From NCBI GenBank assembly GCA_965242735.1, contig OZ251497.1, positions 186,001-250,000 on the forward strand: 64,000 nt of DNA, in the 5' to 3' direction. This stretch comes from G958295645 sp965242735 (GTDB lineage: Bacteria > Gemmatimonadota > Gemmatimonadetes > Longimicrobiales > Gaopeijiaceae). Shown here one piece after another: positions 54,141-61,020 of the stretch (within the stretch, counting starts at the first letter, position 1; each line of letters starts with the position of its first letter). Both the position numbers and the translations under genes were made by a program. The notes beneath the pieces were generated by a model. The model ran no database searches and was not told the DNA's origin. It was given only the letters and a program-made list of their open reading frames with translations.

Positions 54141-54932
54141 ATGCCTCCAACGCCTCCAACCGTTCCGACCGCCGAAGAGCCCGCTCCGCGCTTCTTCAAG
54201 AATCCCGAGGAGTTTCGCGCTTGGCTGGCGCGCTGCCACGATCAGCGCTCCGAGCTCTGGGTCGGCTACTGGAAGAAGGGAACCGGCGAGCCCAGCATGA
54301 TGTGGGCCGAGTCGGTGGACGTGGCCCTGTGCTTCGGATGGATCGACGGAATTCGCAAGTCGATCGACGAACGCCGCTACAAGATTCGCTTCACGCCCCG
54401 GCGGCCGAAGAGCCACTGGAGCGCGCGCAACTTGGCCCGCATGGACGACCTCTTGAAGGCGGACTTGGTCGCCCCGGCGGGTCTGGCGGCCTATCGAAAC
54501 CGCGACCCTGCCAAGGTGCGCCAAGCGTCCTACGAACAGCGCGACGTGGCGTTGCCGCCCGAGTACGAGCGCGAGCTGAAGACGGATCCTGCCGCGTGGC
54601 GTTGCTGGCGGGCCGCCCGTCCTTCCTACCGCAAGCAGGTCGCGTGGTGGATCGTCAGCGCCAAGCGCGAGGAAACGAGACGGCGCCGGCTGAAGACGCT
54701 CGCCGAGGCTTGCGCGAAGGGCGAGGTCGTGCCGGCCATGCGCTGGACGGAGGCCGGGAGGAATCGGAGCGCGGCCAGCGACCGACGGATCCGGACGGAG
54801 GCGGTTAGCGCCGGACGCGGCGCTTCTCCCCGCGGAGCGCCTGCCAAGAGATCTGCCGGGCGCGGCTGGAGAACCGGAGGACGACCATGGGGTGGGCCGG
54901 GGACTCGCGGGTCGCCTGCCGAGGACGCTTAG
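54141..54932 (+). CDS. YdeI/OmpD-associated family protein
   Basis: The family core is clear: FFKNPEEFRAWLARCHDQRS, ELWVGYWKKGTG, SVDVALCFGWIDGIRKSIDE, and FTPRRPKSHWSARN. These small cytoplasmic proteins are linked to stress or bacteriocin tolerance in some species, with no known reaction. The last 65 residues or so are Arg/Gly-rich and not family-like. They run into the 3' end of the opposite-strand nuclease gene (4-base overlap), so the C-terminus is an extension. Confidence 0.82.
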   Translation: MPPTPPTVPTAEEPAPRFFKNPEEFRAWLARCHDQRSELWVGYWKKGTGEPSMMWAESVDVALCFGWIDGIRKSIDERRYKIRFTPRRPKSHWSARNLARMDDLLKADLVAPAGLAAYRNRDPAKVRQASYEQRDVALPPEYERELKTDPAAWRCWRAARPSYRKQVAWWIVSAKREETRRRRLKTLAEACAKGEVVPAMRWTEAGRNRSAASDRRIRTEAVSAGRGASPRGAPAKRSAGRGWRTGGRPWGGPGTRGSPAEDA

Positions 54933-56044
54933 CGCGGCCCTCGCCTCTCGAAGTTGCGGGAGGCCCGGGCCAGCCATTTCTCGGGCGACAGGGCGCGGCG
55001 ACGTTCGCGGCGGCGGCGGGAGAACCACCGGGCCGCGAGCATGGCGTCGGCCGCCGCGCCGGCATCGAGCCCGGACGCCGGGTCGCCGGCCACGGGACGA
55101 AACACCTCCGCTACGTGCTCGGCCGCCCGGCGGTAGTCCGGTCCCGCCTTGGGCATCGGCAGGTCGCTGTGCAGGCGGCCCCGCCGGATCAGGTACAGGC
55201 GGTCGTCTCCGCCGAAGCCCGGGACGCCGTAGACCAAGTTCATGCGCCGGCCGGCCCCCGGAAATGCCAAGAAGCCCCGTCGCAACGCCTCCAGGTGCGC
55301 CAAGCGGTCGCGCAACCGCGCCGCCTCCTCGAACGCCATGCGTCCGGCCGCCGCCGCCATGGCGTCGGCCAGGACGTCCAAGGGCTTGCGGCTTCGTCCG
55401 TCCAAGAAGGCTCGGGCGTCGGCCACGCGCCGCATGTACTCGGCCTGGGAGCGCCGGCCCGTGCAAGGCGCGAGGCAAGAGCCGACGGCGCCCCGCAGGC
55501 ACAGGGGAGCGCGCTTCGCCGCGAAGATCTCCTGCTGGCCTCCGAAGCGGACGGGCGTGTCGGCAGGGCAGTCTCGCAGCCCCAACGCGCGAGCCAGGTC
55601 GTTCGTCGTCTCGGCCAGCCGCCGGACGCCGCCGAACGGACCGTAGTAGCGTGCTCCGTCCTCGTCCACGCGCGTCGTGGCGACGATCCGGGGCGCGGCT
55701 TCGTTCGTGATCTTGGCGAAGGCGAGACGCCGGTCCCTCTTGTGCTCGACGTTGTGCTCGGGCTGCCAGGCGCGGATGATGCGCATCTCGTGGAAGACGG
55801 CCGCGAACTCGTTGGGCACGTAGTCCCACACGACCCCCTTCGCCTCCTTCATCAGGCAGGCGCGCTTGCCTGCGCCGCGCCGGCCGCGCCCTCGATCGTC
55901 GCGAAAGTACGAGAGCAAGCGGGCGCGCGTCCGCACCGACTTTCCGACGTAGAGAATGCGCCCGTGGCGGTCCAGCCAACGGTAGACGCCGGGCCGGTTC
56001 TCCGCGGCGGCGAGCACGTGCTCCTTCAGTCGAGAGCGTTCCAT
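54929..56044 (-). CDS. UvrC-like GIY-YIG nuclease lacking the second nuclease half
   Basis: This 371-residue protein matches the N-terminal half of UvrC. It has the GIY-YIG nuclease (PGVYRWLDRHGRILYVGKS, with conserved Arg and the N-PxxN-like NVEHKRDRR), the Cys-rich segment with CLAPCTG, and a UVR-like helix pair (MAFEEAARLRDRLAHLEAL). The RNase H-like 5' nuclease and HhH domains are absent. It resembles Cho of enterobacteria in making only the 3' incision. Whether a full uvrC exists elsewhere cannot be seen. The start is ATG 56044. Confidence 0.85.
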   Translation of the reverse strand: MERSRLKEHVLAAAENRPGVYRWLDRHGRILYVGKSVRTRARLLSYFRDDRGRGRRGAGKRACLMKEAKGVVWDYVPNEFAAVFHEMRIIRAWQPEHNVEHKRDRRLAFAKITNEAAPRIVATTRVDEDGARYYGPFGGVRRLAETTNDLARALGLRDCPADTPVRFGGQQEIFAAKRAPLCLRGAVGSCLAPCTGRRSQAEYMRRVADARAFLDGRSRKPLDVLADAMAAAAGRMAFEEAARLRDRLAHLEALRRGFLAFPGAGRRMNLVYGVPGFGGDDRLYLIRRGRLHSDLPMPKAGPDYRRAAEHVAEVFRPVAGDPASGLDAGAAADAMLAARWFSRRRRERRRALSPEKWLARASRNFERRGPR

Positions 56045-56109
56045 GCCGGCCAGTATCGGCTTTTGTTCGGTTGTGCGTCAAGAGGCCGGCGCGGAAGCGG
56101 ACGTGCGAG

Positions 56110-56199
56110 CAAGCCGTCCGCACGCGCAGGGCGCCGATGCGTCACCACGCCGGTCCGCGAGTCGATGGACCAAGCCGTCCGCGCGCGCAGGACGCCGAT
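56110..56199. repeat. ~29-bp direct repeat, 61-bp offset, in intergenic region
   Basis: Segments beginning CAAGCCGTCCGCACGCGCAG at 56110 and CAAGCCGTCCGCGCGCGCAG at 56171 continue with GCGCCGAT/ACGCCGAT. They fill the gap between the divergent nuclease and HD genes (56045-56290), where no gene is seen. Confidence 0.85.
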
Positions 56200-56290
56200 C
56201 CGCCGGCCGGTTGTGCCCGGCGCCTCCGCGCGTCCATCTTCTCGGGATGAGCCAGAGGGCGCAGGGCGCAACGCCGAACGGGCGTCTGCC

Positions 56291-57649
56291 ATGAAGAAGG
56301 AGCCGGACGATTTCGGCGCGACGGCCGGCGGGCCGACCCTTGCGGGGCGCCCGAGGAACGATCCTCCCTCGCGCGCGGCCTCCATCGTCGTGCGCGACCC
56401 CCTCTGGAATACGATCCGGCTGGACCCCGTGGCGGTGGCGATCGTGGACACGCCCGCGTTCCAGCGGCTCCGCTACATCCGCCAGTTGGGACTGGCGCAC
56501 TTGGTCTATCCGGGCGCGACGCACACGCGCTTCGACCACGCGCTGGGCGTCTACCATCTCGCCCTTCGAGCCGTGCGCGTCCTGCGCCAGAAGCAGCCGG
56601 GCCCCGAGGAGCTGTGGGAGGACGCCCGCTTGATCCCCTACGCGGCCCTGCTGCACGACATCGGCCACTACGCGTTCTCGCACGCCCTGGAAGAACTCGA
56701 GCCGGCCCGCATCCCGGGGGACCACGAGGCGATGGCGGCCAGGTTCTTCGAGTCGGCCGAGCTTCGCGACGCCTTGGCCCCGCTGGGACCCGACGCGGCC
56801 GGCGCCGTGTTCGGCATCATCCGGGGCGAGGGCTCGGCGCCGTTGCGGGGCTTGGTCAGCGGCAGCCTCGACCTGGACAAGATGGAATATCTGTGCAGGG
56901 ACGCCCTCTTCTGCGGCGTGCCGTACGGAGCGGCGGACGTGGACCGCCTGCTGCACGGCCTGGTCTTGCTGCGGGATCCCGAGACCGGCGCCTGGGAGGT
57001 GGGCGTGCACGAGAAGGCCGCCAACGCGCTCGAGTCGCTGCTCTTCTCCAAGTATCAGATGTTCAGGACCGTCTACTGGCATCACGCCGTGCGTGCGGCC
57101 ACATGCTTCTTCAAGCGGATCGTCGAGACCGCGGTCCGAGAAGGACTGCTGTGCCCGGACGAGCTGGTCGGCCCGGCCGACGAGGAACTGCTCCATCGTC
57201 TGGAGCGGCGGGCCGAGGGCGCCGGGAGCCCTGTCGCGCGGCGGTTGGCGGAGAAGTGGCTGCCCGCGTTGCGGAACCGGCGGTTGCCGAAGCGCGCCGC
57301 CAAGGTCTCGGTCCGGGAGCTCGAGGGCCACGTGCTGCCGGAATGGGTGGCGGGCGACGCTCCGGAGAAGCGCCGCTGGGAAGACGCGGTGGCGGAGGAG
57401 CTGGGGCTGGCTCCGGGTGAAGCGATGCTCGACCTCCCCGTCAAGAAGGCCATGTTTCAAATGGACTTCCTCGTCGCGCGCGACCACGAGGTGGTCCGGT
57501 TGGGCGGCGAGGGGATGCGGGGATTGATCGACCTGCCGCGGCTTGCGGCGCAGCTGCAGCGCACCGCGGGCGTGCTCCGTCTCTTCACCACCGAAAGGCG
57601 CGAGGCCGACTCGGCTTGGTTGCTTGACCGGCTGACGGCGGCGGGCTAG
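56291..57649 (+). CDS. HD-domain phosphohydrolase (SAMHD1/YwfO-like)
   Basis: This 452-residue protein contains an HD metal site: a first His in TRFDHALGVYHL, the HD pair in AALLHDIGHYAFSHALEE, and a final Asp in SGSLDLDKMEYLCRDA. The pattern RDPLWNTIRLDPVAVAIVDT, then PAFQRLRYIRQLG, is the classic start of the SAMHD1/YwfO family. These enzymes hydrolyse dNTPs or other nucleotides. The C-terminal 150 residues match the family. ATG 56291 begins just before the domain. Confidence 0.9.
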   Translation: MKKEPDDFGATAGGPTLAGRPRNDPPSRAASIVVRDPLWNTIRLDPVAVAIVDTPAFQRLRYIRQLGLAHLVYPGATHTRFDHALGVYHLALRAVRVLRQKQPGPEELWEDARLIPYAALLHDIGHYAFSHALEELEPARIPGDHEAMAARFFESAELRDALAPLGPDAAGAVFGIIRGEGSAPLRGLVSGSLDLDKMEYLCRDALFCGVPYGAADVDRLLHGLVLLRDPETGAWEVGVHEKAANALESLLFSKYQMFRTVYWHHAVRAATCFFKRIVETAVREGLLCPDELVGPADEELLHRLERRAEGAGSPVARRLAEKWLPALRNRRLPKRAAKVSVRELEGHVLPEWVAGDAPEKRRWEDAVAEELGLAPGEAMLDLPVKKAMFQMDFLVARDHEVVRLGGEGMRGLIDLPRLAAQLQRTAGVLRLFTTERREADSAWLLDRLTAAG

Positions 57650-57744
57650 GGCTAGCCGGAGGAAACCTTTTGGCGCGTCGTTTCGTCCTAATGGCAAGGA
57701 GCAAGAGCCTTGCGAGGCGGGGGAAAGTCGGCCCGGGCGGTCTG

Positions 57745-57773
57745 TTGACAAGCCTGGACTGTTGCCCGATAGT
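57745..57773 (+). promoter_or_regulatory. Sigma70 promoter of the tandem sigma factor genes
   Basis: TTGACA (57745-57750) is a perfect -35, followed by a 17-bp spacer and GATAGT (57768-57773). The first sigma gene starts 65 bp downstream. Confidence 0.72.
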
Positions 57774-57837
57774 AAACGGCTATACGTTGAGCGCGAGTGC
57801 TCTGCGGGCGCGCGTCGAGTTCATGGAGGGCGATCCA

Positions 57838-58731
57838 ATGGTTGCCAAAAAAGAAACCGGCAAGAAGCGCGGGGCGAGGAGCCCGGCCTTCGACAGCGGC
57901 GTGGACGAACAGAACGCGCTGGACCAGTACCTGCGCGACGTGAGCCGCGAGGAGCTGATCACGCCCGAGGAGGAGAAGCGCTTGGGCGCGTTGGCGCAGC
58001 AAGGCGACGAGGAAGCCATTCAGGCGCTGGCCAAGGCCAACCTGCGCTTCGTGATCAGCGTGGCCAAGAACTACCAGAACCGCGGCGTGGCGCTGACCGA
58101 CCTGATCCAGGAAGGCAACGTCGGCTTGGTGACGGCCGCGCGCAAGTTCGATCCGACGCAAGGCGTCAAGTTCATCAGCTACGCGGTCTGGTGGATCCGG
58201 CAGGCCATTCTGGCGGCCTTGGCCAACCACGGACGCCCTGTTCGCGTGCCGCTGAACCGCGCGTCCGATCTTTCGCGGATCTTCCGCGAGCGGGAGCGTC
58301 TCAAGCAGGAACTGGAGCGCGAACCCTCCGTTCAGGAGGTGGCTCGGGCGGCCCGCCTCACGCCCCAAGTCGTCGAGTTCCTGCAGACCTTGAACGCGAG
58401 CGAGATCAGGCTGGACGCCGCCGTGGGCGAGAGCGAAGACTCGAAGCTCGTCGAGCGGTTCGTGGCCGAGGAGGCGTCGGAACCCGAAGTGGAAGTGGAG
58501 ATGCGCCTGCGAAGCGAAGCCGTGGCCTCCGCGCTGGAGAAGCTCGAGCCCCGCGACGCGCGCGTGCTCAAGCTGTACTTCGGCCTCGAAGGCGGCCGCG
58601 AGCACACGCTCGAAGAGATCGGCAACGACCTGGGCGTGACCCGCGAACGCATTCGGCAGTTGCGCGACCGGGCGTTGCGACGGTTGAAGGAGGGCGACAT
58701 GGGCGCCGCTCTGAGGTCGTTTGCGGCATGA
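57838..58731 (+). CDS. RNA polymerase sigma factor, RpoD-like (tandem copy 1)
   Basis: This 297-residue sigma70 protein has region 1.2 (LDQYLRDVSREELITPEEEK), region 2 (NLRFVISVAKNYQNRG, DLIQEGNVGLVTAARKFDP, FISYAVWWIRQAI), region 3, and region 4.2 (HTLEEIGNDLGVTRERIRQL). There is no region 1.1. ATG 57838 follows GGAGGG; an ATG 5 codons upstream is possible. Its neighbour 61 bp downstream is a close paralogue with an almost identical DNA-reading helix. The leader has a good sigma70 promoter, suggesting control by the housekeeping sigma. Confidence 0.95.
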   Translation: MVAKKETGKKRGARSPAFDSGVDEQNALDQYLRDVSREELITPEEEKRLGALAQQGDEEAIQALAKANLRFVISVAKNYQNRGVALTDLIQEGNVGLVTAARKFDPTQGVKFISYAVWWIRQAILAALANHGRPVRVPLNRASDLSRIFRERERLKQELEREPSVQEVARAARLTPQVVEFLQTLNASEIRLDAAVGESEDSKLVERFVAEEASEPEVEVEMRLRSEAVASALEKLEPRDARVLKLYFGLEGGREHTLEEIGNDLGVTRERIRQLRDRALRRLKEGDMGAALRSFAA

Positions 58732-58791
58732 CGCCGGGAGCTTGCGCTGGTGCGGCCCAACACGGGGCCTCGAGCCCGTAAGGAGAGATCG

Positions 58792-59772
58792 ATGGCCGGA
58801 AAGAACAAGAATCGCCGCGACGCCTCGCCGGCGTCGTCCAGCGACGCGATGCGGGACATGGACGGGCACACCGGGCTCAACCAGTACTTGGCGGACGTCA
58901 ACCGCCACGAACTCATCACGCCCGAGGAGGAGAAGCGCTTGGGCGCGTTGGCCCGCCAGGGCGACGAGGAAGCCGTTCGCGCGCTGGCCAAGGCGAACCT
59001 GCGCTTCGTGATCAGCGTGGCCAAGAAGTACCAGAACCGGGGCGTTTCCTTGGAGGACCTGATTCAGGAAGGGAACGTCGGGCTGGTCACGGCGGCACGG
59101 AAATTCGATCCCGAGCAGGGCGTCAAGTTCATCAGCTATGCGGTGTGGTGGATCAGGCAAGCCATCCTGGCGGCGCTGGCCAACCAGGGACGGCCCGTGC
59201 GCGTGCCGCTCAACCGCTCGTCGGACTTGGCGCGCATCTTCCGGGAGAAGGAGCGTCTCAAGCAGGAGCTGGGCCGCGAGCCGTCGAGCGAAGAGGTGGG
59301 CCGTGCGGCGCGGCTGACGCCGGAGATGGTGGAGTCGCTTCAGACGCTCAATCACGCGGAGGTCCGGCTCGACGCCCCGGTCGGCGAGAGCGAGGACTCG
59401 AAGCTCGTCGAGCGCTTTGCCACGGACGAGATCTCCGATCCCGAGGTGGAGTTCGAGAAGCGTCGCCGCACCGAAGTGGTCAACGACGCGCTGAGCGGCT
59501 TGAGCGCGCGGGACGCGCAGGTGCTGACGCTGTGCTTCGGGCTGGGGGGACGCAAGGAGCACACGCTCGAGGAGATCGGCAACCACTTGGGCGTGACGCG
59601 CGAACGCATTCGCCAGCTGAGGGACCGGGCCCTGAAGAACCTGAAGGAAGGCAGCAAGAGCGAAGTCCTGCAGGCGCTGTTCGGGGAGATTCCCGGCGTC
59701 GTCCTCAAGAAGCCGGCCTCGAAGCAGCGTCGTTCCAAGGACAGGCGCAAGGTGGAGTACTACGCCGCGTGA
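58792..59772 (+). CDS. RNA polymerase sigma factor, RpoD-like (tandem copy 2)
   Basis: This 326-residue sigma70 protein shares long blocks with the copy before it (LITPEEEKRLGALA, GNVGLVTAARKFDP, SYAVWWIRQAILAALAN, VTRERIRQLRDRAL). It differs at the N-terminus, in region 3, and by a Lys/Arg-rich C-terminal tail of about 30 residues ending in EYYAA. ATG 58792 has an AAGGAGAG site. The pair most likely arose by tandem duplication. Near-identical regions 2.4 and 4.2 imply overlapping promoter choice, with differences coming from expression or partner contacts. Confidence 0.95.
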   Translation: MAGKNKNRRDASPASSSDAMRDMDGHTGLNQYLADVNRHELITPEEEKRLGALARQGDEEAVRALAKANLRFVISVAKKYQNRGVSLEDLIQEGNVGLVTAARKFDPEQGVKFISYAVWWIRQAILAALANQGRPVRVPLNRSSDLARIFREKERLKQELGREPSSEEVGRAARLTPEMVESLQTLNHAEVRLDAPVGESEDSKLVERFATDEISDPEVEFEKRRRTEVVNDALSGLSARDAQVLTLCFGLGGRKEHTLEEIGNHLGVTRERIRQLRDRALKNLKEGSKSEVLQALFGEIPGVVLKKPASKQRRSKDRRKVEYYAA

Positions 59773-59907
59773 CGTAAGGCGCGACCGGCGCGGGCTTGGC
59801 CCCGGGTCCGGGCGAGCCGGCGCGCCGAAGGGAGCGGCGCGGGAGGGAACGGCCGGCCGCGCTTGGACCCCTGTGCGGCTGGCGTCTCGCGCCGGGCGAG
59901 CAGCGCG

Positions 59908-60795
59908 TTGACGGAAGGGCAGGTCGTGGAGATCGCCGGGGGCGTCTACCGGGTGGAGACGGCCGGCGGCGACGTCGAGGCGACTCTGCGGGGCAAGCTC
60001 AAGCAGGGCAGGCGGGAGGCGGTCGTGGTCGTCGGCGACCGGGTCGGGGTGCGTCGCGCGGCGGGAGGACGTTGCTGGATCGACGCCGTGCGCGCCCGGG
60101 AGACGACGCTGGCGCGGCGAACGCGGGACGGACGGGACTTCAAGGTGGTGGCCGCCAACCTGGACCGGCTGTTCGTGGTGTCGTCGGTGGCCCAGCCGCC
60201 GCCTTCGACCGTGGTCTTGGACCGCATGCTCGTGATGGGCGAGGCGAGCGGCATGAAGATCGTGCTGGTCTTCACGAAGGTGGACTTGCCCGGCGGGCGC
60301 GCCGGGGCCGGCGCGTTGGCGCGCGCCTACCGGCAGGCCGGGTATGGATCGGTCTGCACCTCGGTCGTCACGGGCGAAGGCATGGACGAATTCGATCGCT
60401 TGGCCAGCTCGGGATCGTCCGCGCTTGCCGGTCCTTCGGGCGTGGGCAAGTCGTCGTTGCTCAACTGCTTGGATCCCTCTTTGCAGCTGCGCACGGCGGC
60501 CGTCGGGCGAAAGTCGTTGCGGGGAAGGCACACGACCGTGACGAGCCGACTGGTCAGCTTGCCGTCCGGCGGTCGCCTGGCCGACACGCCGGGCTTCTCG
60601 GACGTGACCGGCGTCGACGTGGCGGCGGCCGATCTGGCGGAATGCTTTCCCGAATTCAGGCCGCACTTGCCGCACTGCCGGTTTCGAGACTGCTTGCACT
60701 TGGAGGAGCCGGATTGCGCCGTGCGGCAAGCGGTCGGCCGCGGGATCAGCAGGACGCGACACCAGAGCTACAAGGCGATCCTGGAGGGTCTGTGA
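59908..60795 (+). CDS. rsgA: Small ribosomal subunit GTPase RsgA
   Basis: This 295-residue circularly permuted GTPase helps mature the 30S subunit. It has an OB domain (GQVVEIAGGVYRVET) and then the permuted G motifs: G4 FTKVD, G1 AGPSGVGKSSLLN, G3 DTPGFSD. A C-terminal zinc site follows, CRFRDCLHLEEPDC. TTG 59908 fits the family N-terminus; TTG 59863 is possible. The end of the gene is partly duplicated 71 bp downstream. Confidence 0.94.
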   Translation: MTEGQVVEIAGGVYRVETAGGDVEATLRGKLKQGRREAVVVVGDRVGVRRAAGGRCWIDAVRARETTLARRTRDGRDFKVVAANLDRLFVVSSVAQPPPSTVVLDRMLVMGEASGMKIVLVFTKVDLPGGRAGAGALARAYRQAGYGSVCTSVVTGEGMDEFDRLASSGSSALAGPSGVGKSSLLNCLDPSLQLRTAAVGRKSLRGRHTTVTSRLVSLPSGGRLADTPGFSDVTGVDVAAADLAECFPEFRPHLPHCRFRDCLHLEEPDCAVRQAVGRGISRTRHQSYKAILEGL

Positions 60796-60867
60796 GCCCG
60801 TTGCGGCCGCGGCCCCTTGGCGCACGCGAGCGCCGAAGCTGCAGGGCGATCCTGGGGGACCCGTGAG
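60766..60867. repeat. 31-bp direct repeat duplicating the 3' end of rsgA, 71-bp offset
   Basis: Segments at 60766 and 60837 both start AGCT, share GGCGATCCTGG and end in GTGAG. The first includes the rsgA stop codon and the second is intergenic. Confidence 0.8.
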
Positions 60868-61020
60868 GCTGGGAGCGGCGGCGCTCCGCCGCCCCGGGGT
60901 GGCGCTCCGCGTCGTTCGTCGCGCGCGGCTCGAGTCGGCTGCCCCGACAAGCGGGAGACGCGGACAGCCGTCCCGTTCGTCGCGCTACTGGGCCCGCAAC
61001 GCCGCAGGGGGGCCGTCGCC

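Noticed and set aside
56110..56199. CRISPR-like array
   Set aside because: Only two repeat units per site, repeat sequences differ at every site, and no cas genes are present. The same holds for the other doublets.
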